A stretch of 64,000 bases of DNA from Pleurodeles waltl (Eukaryota > Chordata > Amphibia > Caudata > Salamandridae), in the NCBI RefSeq assembly GCF_031143425.1, contig NC_090444.1, forward strand, positions 1,314,601,324 to 1,314,665,323, given 5' to 3'. Of this stretch, positions 1-11,962 are shown in pieces (positions within the stretch are counted from its first letter, which is position 1; each line of letters begins with the position of its first letter). Position numbers and translations under genes: made by a program. The notes under the pieces were generated by a model. That model searched no databases, was not told where the DNA came from, and saw only the letters and a list, made by a program, of their open reading frames with translations.

Positions 1-925
1 TAAACACTGAGATACGTTTAAATGTGACCATGTCTACCTTACAGCCGCTGCCCAAACCAGGTGGCTGCTGACTGTCAAGGGGCTTTGTTTCTTGATTTTT
101 GCTCTTGCAGATTGACATGGTGTCCCTTTTATTCACTTTTTTCTCCCCTTTTCTCTCCTCTGGAGATGCTTCACAGGTTAGAAGATAGATCAAAGATAGC
201 CTTTCCCAATAGAAATGACCTTGGATGGCTTCGTAGCTGGGACCAGATGTGCCCCACCATCCTAGGGATGCTCTTGAAAACCATTACCGACCTGAAAGAC
301 ATGTCCCAAGCTTCCATATTGTTGAATTTCTTAATGTTGTTAACATGCACCTTAATGTTTGTTTCATTGCTCTGATATGGTACAGGAGAAGATGGGAGGG
401 TGGTATCTGGGGATGACGAGTTTGGTCGAGAACAATCAGATGTATCTCATATTCACCTGAGCATGATACGTTTCAGAGACTCATTAATAAGCACACATAG
501 GATTTATAATAACTTGCTTATGAATAATTACGCAGATCATCCATGACTTGAGTAACCAGTTTATGACAAAAGCAATATGAAAGTGGCTACACAATAAGGA
601 AATTCATATCAATCTTTGGCAAGAGATGTGCTTGATAGGCAAGACGTGCCATAACTTAGGTCGTATTGGTTTCCTGGCCTATATCATTTCTATGCAGCAA
701 ACAAAACTAAGGGATCAGCAATATTTTTAAGAAAAGACCCGGCTTTTCAAATAGATGCCTTCCTTTGGGATCAGTTGGGTAAAAAGGTTCGCATTGGGTG
801 CCATTTACAGAATAGAGAGCTTACTATTTTTTTTCTTCACATGGTATCAATAAAGATAAAAATGAGTTCTATAAGCCCCTATTCCCTCACACAGAAGCTT
901 TCACAAGAGGGGTGCTGACAACTTA
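1..925. other. no recognised gene
   Basis: I see no coding region, RNA gene or repeat that I recognise here. The longest open stretch (61-375, plus) is a hydrophobic 104-codon frame with no family resemblance, no convincing splice sites and no compositional bias. It is best treated as chance, either intronic or beyond the 3' end of the minus-strand gene found further right. Confidence 0.5.
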
Positions 926-930
926 GGGGG

Positions 931-3287
931 ATATGTGTTAGAAATGGGGTCTCTAGTTGGCAGTCAGTTTACACCCTGCCCAATTAGGGCCCCTCACTCT
1001 AGTCAGGGTAAGTAAGGGAGTCACACACCTAAGATAACCCCTGCTCACCCCCTTGGCAGCTTGGCACGAGCAGTCAGGCTTATCTCAGTGGCAATGCGTG
1101 AAGTGTTTGTACCCACACACAGAAACACAGTGCAAACACTACAAATGGACACTACACCAGTTTATAACAATAGTCAATATTTATCTAAGTAAAACAAGAC
1201 CAAAATGTTAAAAATCCAACATACATAAGCAAAGATATGAATTATAAAAGATTAAACCCCAATAAAGTGCTTAGAAATACACTAGTTCCAACTGGTGCTA
1301 TCATGGCATGGTGACTGAGTCATTCCCAAAAGTCCAACGCCACTCGCGAGGGAGAGTGGTGCCAGTCACAGAGTCACACGGACCTCAGGTACAGTACCTT
1401 AGAAGTGAGGCAGAGTTAAAGATGTGGCACAGAGTCTGGGAGGTGAGGCGTCACTAGAGCCGGTGCGGCATTGGTTCTGTAATGCTATGTAGGAGGTGAG
1501 GCATTGGTTGCTTACTGCTACGCAGGGAAGGTGAAGCGTTGGTTCCTTATGGAGGCAGCGGAGGTTAGGCGGCGTCGACGATGACTGCTTACAGTCTGGC
1601 GGTGACGATGAGTTAATTGGGTCAAGACGCAATGGGGCGACCTCTCGGGGTAGCGGTCACACCACAGGCCACAGGAACCGCAGCGGAGTCAGGAGTCAGA
1701 CACTGGTGGCATGGCACTCAGGACCTGCAATGATGCACGACTTCAGAGGTGCTATGGCGGCGTCGGGCCTGCGGTGTCTGTCGCGACTGTCACACTTCAG
1801 CGGGGACCATAACTTCGGGTGCAGGCAGTGGCGTGGCATTGAGCAGTGTCACCAGTTCTAGAGTCGTCCGGGGTCAATGTGCCTGTCTCTTCTTCTTTTA
1901 TGCCAGCTTTCACTCCAAAGGGTCCCGAAACTGGAGTGGGCACCTCTTGGCAACTCAAGGTCCTCAGCAAGTGAACCCAGGGGCTGGCAGGTGAAGTCCT
2001 TGATGTCCCTGAGACTTCTTCACAGGGACAAGCTCAGTCCAAGCCCTTGGAGAAGCTTCACAAGCAGGATGCACAGCAAAGTCCAGTCTTTGTCCTCTCC
2101 AAAGCAGAAGCACCAATTGCAGGCAGACCCACAAAGCACACACAGCAAATGGGCATTACTCTTCCTCACAGCTCAGCTCTTCAGCTCTTCTCTTTGGCAG
2201 AGTCTCCTCTTGATCCATAAGTGTTCTAAAAGTCTGGGGTTTTGGGTCCAATACTTATACTAATTTCTGCCTTTGAAGTAGGCAAACTTCAAAGGAAAGT
2301 CTTTGTAGTGCACAAGCCCCTGTCTTTCCTGCCCTGGTCCCATACACAGCCTAGGGGGGTCGGAGACTGCACTGTGTAAGAATAGGCAGAGCCCTAATTA
2401 GGTGCAAATGTCAGCTCCTCCCTCCAATCTAGTCCAGGAAGACCCAACAGGATAATCAGGGTACACCTCAGCTCCCTTTGTGTGACTGTCTAGAGTGAAT
2501 TCACAAACAACCCAACTGTCATCCTGACCTAGACTTGTATTCCACAGTCAGGCAGAGGCATAGAATGAATAAGAAAGAAACTGCCCACTTTCTAGAAGTG
2601 GCATTTTCAAACACAAGGTAAAATCCACCTTCACTAAAAGATGTATTTTTAACGACCCCAAACTGCATATCTCCATCTGCTCCCATTGGGAGATTACATT
2701 TAAAATATATTTCAAGGCAATCCCATTGTTAACCTATGGGAGAGACAGGCCTTACAATAGTGACAACCACATTGGGCAGTATTTCACTACCAGGATATGT
2801 AAAACACACCAGTAAATGTCCTACCTTTTAAATACATTGCAACCTGCCCATGGGGCTACGTGGGGCCTACCTTAGGGGTCCCTTATATGTACTAAACGGG
2901 AAGGTTTGCGCCTGGCAAGTGGGTGCACTCGGCAGGTCAACATGGCAGTTTAAAACTTCCAACAGCCACTGCAATGACAGGTCTGAGACATGTCTACAGA
3001 GCTACTCATGTGGGTGGCACAATCAGTGCTGCAGGCCCTACAGTAGCATTTGATTTACAGGCCCTGGGCACACATGGTGCATTATATTAGGGACTTACTA
3101 GTAAATCAAACATGCCATTCATGGATAACCAATCACCAGCACAATTTACACAGGGAGCACTTACACTTTTGGACTGATCAGCAGTGGTAAAGTGCCCAGA
3201 GTACCAAAACCAGCAAAACCAAAATCTAGCACACCGTCAAAAATACAAGGGGCAGAGGCAAAAAGGACAGGGATGCAAGGACTAACA
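931..3287 (-). mobile_element. long LTR-like repeat, family A copy 1
   Basis: A roughly 2.35-kb unit begins TGTTAG (936) and ends CTAACA (3282-3287), the short inverted ends typical of an LTR. GGGGG lies on both sides (926-930 and 3288-3292) and could be a 5-bp target duplication, which leaves 931-935 unexplained. There is no coding capacity. Read on the minus strand, the segment about 3230-2640 aligns by eye with two other segments of the window (14.7-15.25 kb and 26.0-26.5 kb, both plus). The shared order is a block reading CTTTACCACT, a block around TTGTGCCACC, then a tract beginning ACATGTC. A TATA-like stretch (TATAAGTATTGGACCC on the minus strand, about 2243-2258) matches TATAAATACTGGACCC in copy 2. 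I infer a solo LTR or a non-autonomous LTR element whose promoter reads on the minus strand. The superfamily is not settled. Confidence 0.6.
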
Positions 3288-3292
3288 GGGGG

Positions 3293-3838
3293 CATTTAAT
3301 GCTATTGCTGACTGGACGCTGGACAGATCCATTCCAAGACAGGGCATTCCTAGCATGCCCCAGGCACTGTCAGGTGACATTAAAATTCTTGGGATCTTGG
3401 AGGTCTGGTGTCTACAGCACACAAATGAGGGACTGCATTTTCTGGCGGGTGCACAGAAACCGTTCTAGGATTTACTTTTTTCTGACAAATATACAGGCAT
3501 TTGAATTAGTGGAGACATAGAAATCTAGATTTTTACTTTATCAAATCACTGTCCAGTGTTGCTCTCGGTCCCCAAGCCTCCAACAATGAGTGTGGAATCT
3601 AAATGAAACTGCATTCAGGGGAATTTCCCTCAGGACCACGATAACAGATACCATTCATGATTATTTTTGAGAAAATGACACAGGAAAACTCACCTTGGGA
3701 CGGTATGTGATGCCACAAAAGTAGTTCTGAGAAGTAAACTGATCTTGCATTCATCCACATTCTTGAAACTTGCAAGGGAAAGGAAGCGGGAGCTAAAATG
3801 CCAGATTCAGGCTGAAGATTGAGGGGTGAGGAGAAATG
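3293..3838. other. unassigned stretch
   Basis: No element or gene is recognised. A short minus-strand segment at 3768-3694 has a pyrimidine-rich acceptor-like 5' side (ending TTGCAAG) and a good donor (GTGAGT), with two frames open through its 75 bases. I do not recognise the peptide in any frame, so it is recorded only as a weak exon candidate under findings. Confidence 0.4.
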
Positions 3839-3839
3839 G

Positions 3840-4620
3840 GGCGCCTCTTATTTGGGGAAACAGCCCAAAAATGTTGTACAAAATTCAGAGCTATTATGAG
3901 AAGGGAGGCAAGGCCGACTGTATATTAGCATTCAAACTGAAGTTTCAGCAAACATGTAATTATATACTCAAACTGCAGGCCACCGATTAGACAACCTTGT
4001 CACACACTCAAGATATATTGAGGGGGTGCCTAAGTTTCTACACAGCATTGTATAGTGGGCAGGATTTACACATGTATTCACAAAATAGCTATCTAAGATA
4101 ATAAAATCCCCCAGCATTGGACTCCGGTGCCCTACAGGAATTAGAATCACCTATACTCCTTTAGACGTTTTTACGGCCATCCAGGGGATGCCACAGAATA
4201 AGGATCTGGGCCCGGACGGCTTTCCCACGTCACTTGATATAGCATTTGAAGATATTCTATCTGGGCCTCTGGGTAAACTGTTCAATCATATAGGGGAAAC
4301 ACGAAAAGTCACAGATACCATGCTTGAAGCTGTGATTATGGTCTTCACGAATCCAGGCAAAGAACCTTTACTGTGTGGTTCCTATCGACCCATAGTACTT
4401 CTTTACAGTGACAAAGATCCTTGTCAGAGGGTTGAATCTGGTCTGGCTGGAGTTCATATCTTATTTTCAATCAGGGGTGGACTAAGAATGGCACACCTCT
4501 GTCGAAAAAAGGTTGGCTGCGAATCTTATCAACTTAGCCACCAAAAGTAAAATTCTGATGGTCCTTCCATCACTTGTGTTTCCTGACGAACCCTGCTAGG
4601 CATGCTTATTATGTCTCATA
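3840..4620 (+). pseudogene. L1-type LINE ORF2 fragment (linker and N-terminal RT)
   Basis: Across frames the translation reads like L1/Tx1 ORF2. About 3893-4090 gives YYEKGGKAD...ILAFKLKFQQ and later FYTALYSGQDLHMYS, the linker upstream of the RT. After a frame change, about 4140-4400 gives AIQGMPQNKDLGPDGFP, then EAVIMVFTNPGKEP and CGSYRPIVLL, the canonical first RT blocks (GPDGF, PKPGKDP, SYRPISLLN). At least two in-frame stops and two frame shifts are present. The catalytic FADD region is absent, and the match fades after about 4600. In the intact family this region begins the polymerase that copies L1 RNA at nicked chromosomal DNA. This copy is a dead internal fragment. Confidence 0.82.
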
Positions 4621-6460
4621 AAGAATATAATGGGTGTAGACATAGAGCTCAATCCAGTCATGATACTGCTGGGCCACACAGGGAGGGTATGTTACATCCT
4701 ATGCATTTACATGTGGGGACTTTAAACACACATTTTCTTCTAGCAGGTAAAGTGACTTTAACTGTCTGTTGCAAGTAAAATGCTTCGCCCCAACCAGGTT
4801 TATGATGGGCAAAGATCTGGCACATTTACGAAATGAAAAAACTGAAAGTTACATCAGACGATATAATACTTGGATTTGAAAGAACCTGGAAGCCCTTTAA
4901 GATTTATCTTAAAAACTAGATGGGGGCTGACCAACCTGGTGCAGAAGGGATGTCTCCACAGAATGTCCACGTGTTTGGACACTGAAATGATCTAGAGGAA
5001 CTGGTAAGAAAGCAAGAGCCATGATCTCTCCCCTGACAGTGACGAGCTGGAACAACTGTGTAACTGAATGACACGAGGTACTTATTGCTTCCTTCCTCCT
5101 TGGCAAACCGGATGCCATGACCTCCCATCTCCCACACCTTTGCCCCGTCTCCATCTCCCCTTCCCACTTCTTCTCCTCCTTTGCAGTTTTCCCCTTGGAT
5201 TACCAGCACTTGTTTTGATTTGTTGCCTCTTTTGTCAAAAACAAATAAATGAAGTGTGAGGAAAACCACATTGTTCAATTACTATCTAGTCACACTGCAT
5301 CAGAAAATCAGTGTTGGAAATGAATTCCTTTTCCAGTCATGCCTGCAAAATGTACAACTGCAGGATAAGGCCCTGATCTTATATAATACGTGAAAGACAC
5401 CTGAAACAACCAATGGCTGATGGTGGCTAATCCATAGCCCATTTTCTATGTATGTGTGTGTGCTGGCTACATTAGCTGTGAGACATATCTTAAGCTGTCT
5501 ATAGCCAGACCTACAAATATGCATTTAAGGCAATATCATGAAAGAGCAAAAGTCCCTGGTGCAGATGTCACTGATTTGAAGAAGATAGCTTTGTAAGCAC
5601 TTTAACATGTAAGTTGCCACTCTGACAACAAGAAAAAGGGTTTAAGAATTGAATGGTAAAGAAAATCTATTTATGTGTGGAGGAATTGTTGTACATGGAG
5701 AGGAATCCACAGATTTGATTTTCCCTTCCATTAATAGGTTCACCTCCAGAATGAGTACTTACTTCAGAAGTAAGAAACAACAGCTCTTTATCAGGTGCAA
5801 AATGTGTACTCTTCACTGTTACAAGTAAACAGAGCTCTGCTCTGCTGTCCAGCACAGTTCTATTATGTACACTGGTTAACCCAAGTTCCACAACTTTGGT
5901 ATGTTTTATGAGGGGCCAAAGGTAAGTTTAAAGGGATGTAGTCCCGTAGGCAAGAAGTTGGCTTCTTCTATTTCATCAGACCAAGATTGGTGTGTGCCTT
6001 AGAATGGTGATCTCATTCAAAGTTCAAGGCCTTCTCAATGTGGCCTAAAATGTCTCTAGGTTTCCAATTCTAAACCATTAAAAGACCAAAGTAATCTATA
6101 CAGGTGCTAACACCAACTGACTGTTCCTCACATTAATGCGGTCCTCAAAACGGGACAGCTTTTGCCACATTCAAAAGCATCATTCACCTGAGACCCAAAA
6201 AAAAAACCAGGAAGTCTATTCTTGCAACTTTAAGTAATCACCTACACTTTATAACTTGTGCACAAGGACATGAAGTTGCCTGGGACCCAATACGGCCCTG
6301 AAGGCCAGGGAAATGCTAGGGTGGAAGAATAACCCATACGTTTGAACCATTTAAGGAACTTCAGGCTGGGAAAACAGATGTGTAGCCATGAGCCATGTCA
6401 AATTAAACAAGAGGAAACAAAACATGCTCCTCAGCCAACAAGCAGGATGCACTGACCATT
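4621..6460. other. unassigned stretch
   Basis: No gene or recognised element was found. Open frames at 4909-5278 arise from a pyrimidine-rich tract (about 5080-5215) and look like composition artefacts. The 6200-6210 A-run and the sequence around 5640-5900 show no splice pattern or family motif I can name. Confidence 0.4.
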
Positions 6461-6482
6461 GTATGGCAAGACCGGGGGCTCA

Positions 6483-6665
6483 TATTATGCTGTTATAATC
6501 TTGCTTTAATTCAATAGCAGCAGTCAAGAAAAATAAACAAACTACACTTCCAATGGGGCCAGGGAACGTAGGCCAATTGGGATAGATGAAAACAGAGTAT
6601 TATAACCAATCAGAGATAAGGCATATATTATACCTAATTTTACTGCAAGCAGCCCTCTTTTCTTG
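6483..6665 (+). repeat. DIRS-a left inverted terminal repeat
   Basis: It pairs with 11711-11897 on the opposite strand over almost its whole length. Landmarks are TATTATGCTGTT at the outer end, CAGCAGTCAAGAA in the middle and CTCTTTTCTTG at the inner end. Mismatches and small gaps are scattered throughout, so the two arms have diverged since insertion. Confidence 0.9.
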
Positions 6666-7249
6666 CTGCTCGCAGCCAAGATAAGTATATTCTCTGTGCG
6701 TTCTTCAATATCATTATTGGAGTATATGTTGTTTTATTGTATTTTACATAGTCATACCATTGTACCGGTTTGCTTTCTGGACTTTGTATGGCATTCGCGC
6801 TATAGCGTGCTCACATGCACCTGGCCATTTTTCCCTTCCTGTAGTGGTCGCGCCCATCCTGCTGGTGTGGCGCAGTAGTAATTATATTGTTGCAGCCGTT
6901 TCCTTTCACCTCTGTTTTGGGTCCAGCTACTACCACAGTTTACCGCACCTTCACCCAGTGGGACTTGCCATTCCTTGAAGACCTGGAGGTGCGTCTTGGT
7001 TCTTCAGTTCCGCCTCCTTTCTCCTTGTGGAAAACACACCCCAGGGGTGTGGTTTCAGTCATAACTAGCCCTTCCCAGGCCCTCCTCAGACTGTTTTACC
7101 TATTTCAGGGAGGTGCCTTGTGGATTCGAGGTTTAACCCTTTATTTTTCTATCATTTTTTGCTGCAATTTTTTTTATCATTTACCATAATTATTCAAATA
7201 TACATTATATATATTTGAAAATATCTTTTTTAACATGTTAACAACATTG

Positions 7250-8515
7250 AGCCTAATAACCCCCTATTTTCTAAAGAAAATAATGATAATGAAGAGGATT
7301 TTAGGAATATTTTGAATGACTTTATACAATCCTCTGATGCTAAAGCTGTTTCAGCTTCCGTGATCAAAGTTACTAAACAACTTGACAATACTGTTCTGAA
7401 TTGGATTTCACAATTCAAAATGACCCTATCTGCGGGGGAAAGCAAAAAGTGCACAGCTATGGAAGCTTTTACCTCAAAGAATAAACATATAAAGAAGTCT
7501 GTGCTTGGGATTGGTGAGCATTTTCACAGGTGACTGAGGACAACGTACCTTTAAGGCTTCCTTTTAAGGAAGGGAATTCTCCATCTACCTCTGGTGGAAA
7601 GTCAAAGACTAAAACAAAAAACATACAGACCAGGCACGAAAAGAACATTATTAATAATATACAGGAAACGGATGATGATATTGGGGATGTTGATACTGAT
7701 AACGACCCCGATGCTGTGGATGATTCAGATTTTTGGTCAGGACCCAAATTCAAAAAGTTGAAACCCTCTCCATCCTCCCATGACCCCTTTGGCTCCAAAA
7801 TTATTCTGGATTCCGAGGGCAAGCCAATGTTCGATCCCCAACTAATTAATCACCCGAATTCTACTGAATGACTTCCTTAAGATCATGTGGGCAGAGCTAA
7901 ACTCAGATCAGGATGTCCCAGACCCTCCTTACTGTTTCATATTACTTCCATCCCTTGTATAGATTCAAACATGTTGACTTTCTTCTCCAAGTTTGGGAAA
8001 GACCCTCACAAGGGCATGGACAAAGCTTGGTCCACGTGTCAAGATAAACTGCTTGACATACTTGCTCCTTTAACACATATTTTTGATATTGCCAAGACTG
8101 AGAGATTAGACAAAGCAGATATTGATGCTGAGGAACTCTCCATGTGGGTCCAGAGAGCCTTTTGCTTACTGGGACATGCCAATTCAGCTATTACGCACAA
8201 ACATCGCAAAGGTGTACTATTAAAATTGGATCCCAAACTGGCTTGCATGGATCCTGGCCTATAGGCAGATGGACTTTTATTTTGTGACTCTTTTATTAAA
8301 GAGCTAAGCAAGTATGTTACAACCTTCTCCTCCCTCGACAAAGCCCAGCAGTCCCTTAAAAAAGTTATTTCCAATCAGGTTTTTTCCACGGCCGTTAGAG
8401 GCATGAACCACTTTAGCAGCCAATATTCCAGAAACCAGGGATACAAAGGTTTCTCTGCAACAACCTACCAGGACTTCCATCCTCAATTCTATCCGCAACG
8501 TTCAAGAGGTTTCTG
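7250..8515 (+). pseudogene. DIRS gag-like protein (broken)
   Basis: This is the ORF1 (gag-like) region of DIRS-a, presumed to package element RNA. The N-terminal part (to 7533) is helical and acidic. Next come an acidic/lysine-rich segment (7530-7871) with TDDDIGDVDTDNDPD, then the conserved core at 7960-8262. The core has KFGKDPHKGMDKAWSTCQDK, WVQRAFCLLGHANSA and KGVLLKLDPKL, the same blocks found in the gag of the DIRS copies at 19.1 kb and 50.2 kb. A TAG at 8262-8264 interrupts it. The frame then continues in phase to about 8515 with an arginine/aromatic-rich tail (NQGYKGFSATTYQDFHPQFY). At least two frame changes occur upstream. The start codon cannot be chosen. Confidence 0.8.
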
Positions 8516-8554
8516 AGGTCGCCATCAGAAAAACTCCAGATTCTCTCAATCTAC

Positions 8555-10335
8555 AGGTCACTTACAATTCTTCCTAACCAAATGGAGAATTATCACATCT
8601 GACCCTGGGGTATTAAACACAGTCCAAGGCTATTTCATAGAATTGTACGAAACTCCTTACCATTACGCTCCTCCCCGCTCCCCCAAGTTTTCAAAGGAAA
8701 CATCTCTTCTCATCTTCCAGGAAATTTCTTCCCTATTAAAAAAAGGGCAATTCAGCTTTCTTATCCCCATCCCTTAGGCTTCTTAAGCACGCTTTTCTTA
8801 GTAAAAAAAGAGAACACAATATTCAGAACAGTTATAAACTTCAAACCTTTCAACTAATGTGTCATTTACTGACATTTCAAGATGGAGACCATCCTTCATT
8901 TTCAGGACTATTTGCTTCAGTTTGTTTGGATGGTCCACTTCGTTCTCCAAGGATGCTTATCTTACCGTTTCCATTCACCACAGTCGCAAGAAATTCCACC
9001 AATTTCAATGGCAAGGAAAAACTTACTAGTTTTCCTCTCTTTCTTTCAGCCTATCTTCCGCACCTTGGTGTTTTGCCAAGCTTATGAAACCAGCTACATC
9101 CTTTCTCAGAGCCCAAGGTATAAGACTAATCGTTTACCTGGACGACATCCTTCTGATGTGCCAAAACCTTCAAACCCTTCATGCTCAAATTTGCATCACT
9201 TCTTCTCTCCTAACGGATCTCGGTTTTCTTATAAACAAAGACAAGTCTGTTCTGGTACCAGCTCAACTGATGGAATTCCTCGGTTTTCTCATAAATTTGT
9301 TAGACGCAACTTTACACCATCCTCAATCCAAAGTTCTCGCAATCAAAAGAAATTCTACACACTCTGAAACTCCCAGATATTTGCCTCAGATCTCTTACAA
9401 GGATTGTCGGTCTGCTTTCCTCATCAATTCAGGCCATTTTTCCAGGACCACTGCACTATCGAGCTCTTCAGAGACTGAAGACTTGCCACTTCCGCAAAGG
9501 TCTTGCTTATTCAGACTCCGTTCCTCTAGACCAAATGTCCAGAGTGGAAATTCAATGGTGGCTAAACCTGTTGGATGCCTGGAACGGAAGAACAATCTTT
9601 GCTTTGGCCCCAGATGCTGTATTAGAATCCAATGCATGCCTCACAAGATGGGGCACCCGGTGCTGTACGATTTCCACTGGAGGTACATGGCCTCCTCAGG
9701 AGGCCTCGCAGCAGTTCTATTGTTTAGAGATGCTTGCAGGCTCCTTTGCATTCAAAAGCTTTACAAAGAACAGAATCAAATGCTCCATTCTTATCAGAAT
9801 GGACAATTTGCCAGCCGTTTGCTACATAAATCACTTAGGTGGAACCAATTAAAAGCCCCTAGCAGAGCTAGCAAAGAACTTCTGGGAGTTCTGTCTCCTT
9901 CACAGACTGTTGGCTCAAGCAGAATATTTACCAGGTTCTCTCAATTCCATTGCAGATTGGCACTCTCTTCAGCCTTCACGATTACAACAACTGGAAATGT
10001 CATCCTTCAGTCTTCAATTTTCTACTGCACAAATGGGGGTCCCTTTCAAATAGATCTCTTTGCATCCAACCTCAACTGTCAACTTCCCCAATTTTTCAGT
10101 TAGCGTCCAGACGCTCTAGCCTTAGCGACAGACGCTTTCCTTCAAGAATGGTCTCAGTCTCTCAATTATTCCTTCCCCCCCTTCACAATGATCAACAAAG
10201 TCCTTGCTCAAATCCAACGCCAAAAAGCTTCAGTGGTCATTGTAGTACCATTTTGGCAATCCCAATTATGGTTTTCTCCCCTTCTGGAATTGTCAACGGA
10301 TTTTCCTCATCTCCTTCCATTGTTCTTCTCAGTCC
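8555..10335 (+). pseudogene. DIRS reverse transcriptase-RNase H (broken)
   Basis: The polyprotein copies element RNA in the DIRS cycle. The pre-RT block reads FLTKWRIITSDPGVLNTVQG (about 8565-8630). The palm region is split by frame changes between 8800 and 9080. The catalytic block is IRLIVYLDDILLM at 9120-9160, with both Asp residues of YLDD present, followed by LGFLINKDKSVLVPAQ and FLGFLIN. RNase H lies at 9600-9850 (LEMLAGSFAFKS, RMDNLPAVCYINHLGG) and is followed by a TAA at 9850-9852. The region typical of the DIRS polyprotein tail is at 10045-10200 (DLFASNLNCQLPQF, then DAFLQEWSQSLNYSFPPF in another frame). At least four frame interruptions make it non-functional. Confidence 0.85.
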
Positions 10336-10339
10336 GGAG

Positions 10340-11325
10340 GGATGCAGACAGGACTTGATCCTCAACAACACCCTAACCCTAACAGCCTGGAGAGTTTTGG
10401 GTGTTCCCTCTCTTATCCAGGCATTTCGGTGGAAGCTTCTGACTATATCAGTAACTCTTGGGCCCCACGTACTAGCAAGGTCTATAAATCCACCACATCT
10501 CTTTGCTCTAGCTGGTGCTTGGGAAAGTCTGTCAATCCCTTTTCAACAGATATAACCTTCATAACAAACTTTCTCTCTTCCCATGCAGGTACATGTAAGA
10601 CATAACGTACAATAAACCTTTACCGTTCTGCAATTTCCATCAACCACAGATATATCAATGGGAAAGCAGTCGGAGAGCATCTGCTCATCTGTCATCTGTG
10701 AAAGGGAGTAAAAGTTTCTAATCCTCCTACCCCAAAATATAGCCAAGTGTGGGACACCAATCTGGTTCTAAAATTGTTTATTTCAGGGCAGGCAAATAAA
10801 TTGCTTTCCCTGAAAATGCTTTCAGCCAAGTTAACAATGTTATTTTACTTTTATCTAATGTTAAAGCTTTGGATATTTCCTCATGTTTTTTCACTCCCAC
10901 AGGCATCCTTTTTAACATTCACAGATGGACCAAAACAAATTTGTCCTCAGTGTTTTACCCTTACTTTCCCTCTCAACCAAACCTCTGTGTTGGAAATTGT
11001 CTTAAAGTGTATGAGGAAAGAACAACATATCTCAGAAGGTCCTTTCAATCTCAGCTCCTCATCTTTTTTCGAAAACCCCACTCTCCAGTCTTGCCCCCTA
11101 CCTTTGCCCGGTGGGTCAAATGGGTCATGTCCCATTTCCGGTATTGACACCTCCATTTTCTGGGCCCATTCTGCCCGCAGTGCTATGGCCTCAAAAGCCT
11201 TTTGGGTAGGTTCCCGATTAGAGGACATTTTGAGATCTGCTGATTGGTCTAATGATACTAGATTCAGAACTTTTTATTATAAACCTATTGTAACTACTTC
11301 ATCTGTTGTAATTGATATGCTTTAA
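10340..11325 (+). pseudogene. DIRS tyrosine recombinase (broken)
   Basis: This recombinase would integrate the circular DIRS DNA. The N-terminal DNA-binding half (10440-10590) includes SNSWAPRTSKVYKSTTSL. A TAA near 10603 and further frame changes follow. The catalytic half begins near 10850 (SNVKALDIS), where the first catalytic Arg of the family's RVSD block reads Leu. YPYFPSQPNLCVGNCLKVYE follows at about 10956. The C-terminal active-site block, 11140-11290, is well kept. It contains AHSARSAMASKAF (the H-x-x-R pair) and then DILRSADWSNDTRFRTFYYK with the nucleophilic Tyr. Loss of the first Arg and the stops argue against activity. Confidence 0.82.
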
Positions 11326-11409
11326 ACAAGCATAATATGAGCCTTCGGTCTTGCCAAAAAAGTAGATTTTCCTAGTAACGTATGACAGAAAGTCTTAATT
11401 TTATTAAAT
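11325..11409 (+). repeat. DIRS-a internal complementary region
   Basis: Bases 11325-11356 are the reverse complement of the left outer edge (6463-6488: TGGCAAGACCG...CTCATATTATGC). Bases 11358-11409 are the reverse complement of the right outer edge (about 11913-11960, including GACAGAAAGTCTTAATTTTA). Joining the two complements in one block is diagnostic of the DIRS-1 replication scheme, in which this region bridges the two ends. Confidence 0.9.
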
Positions 11410-11710
11410 ACAAGGAGGCAAGTATAATCCTTCCACAAACATTCTAATTATGTGTTTTTTTCTGCCTTAACAGTTTCTACTACACCAGTGTCTACATCTT
11501 TATAGGAAGAAATTGTTTCCCAAGGAACCTTCAGCATCGCCTCTTTACAAGATAACAAACCTGTCCTGCTCCAGTATTTCTAAGACGGACGATGATCTTA
11601 CTTTTTTTCTTTGGATAGACTTTCTCCAAGACAGTTTTATGCTGATTCTAGCTTTGGCTATTGTATGTTCCATTTTTTCCAAAGTTTATAACATAATTTA
11701 ACTTTAAACT

Positions 11711-11897
11711 CAAGAAAAGAGGGCTGCTTGCAGTCAAGTTAGGTAAATTATCATATGCCTTATCTCTGACTGGTTCATTATACTCTGTTTTCATCCATCC
11801 CCATTGGCCTACATTCCCTGGCCCCATGGGATTTGTAGTTTGTTTATGTTTCTTGACTGCTGCTACTGAATAAAAGCAAGATTGGAACAGCATAATA
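11711..11897 (-). repeat. DIRS-a right inverted terminal repeat
   Basis: This is the partner of 6483-6665. It starts CAAGAAAAGAGGGCTGCTTG and ends near AACAGCATAATA. The stretch 11898-11962 beyond it is matched only by the internal complementary region, which marks the outer right edge. Confidence 0.9.
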
Positions 11898-11962
11898 CTC
11901 ACCTCTGTGCCTTTAATAAAATTAAGACTTTCTGTCATAAGTTACTCAGAAAATCTACATTA

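Larger units (their letters stand above)
6463..11962 (+). mobile_element. near-complete DIRS retrotransposon (DIRS-a)
   Basis: This 5.5-kb element has the full DIRS architecture. Inverted terminal repeats lie at 6483-6665 and 11711-11897. Between them, in order, come a gag-like frame, RT, RNase H and tyrosine recombinase, followed by an internal complementary region at 11325-11409. The first half of that region is complementary to the outer left edge (6463-6488) and the second half to the outer right edge (11913-11960). In DIRS elements this arrangement templates a circular intermediate that the recombinase integrates without target duplication. All genes carry stops or frameshifts, so the copy is non-autonomous. 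No target duplication was seen, as expected for the group. The termini are my estimate from where the complementarity stops. Confidence 0.92.

Noticed and set aside
5080..5215. Leu/Pro-rich peptide from a pyrimidine tract
   Set aside because: Low-complexity composition; frames on both strands are open and no motif is present.
9084..10103. Single 340-codon DIRS-a protein
   Set aside because: Only the first third is RT in this frame; the RNase H motifs fall in another frame (9535-9852), so the long frame is not one gene.
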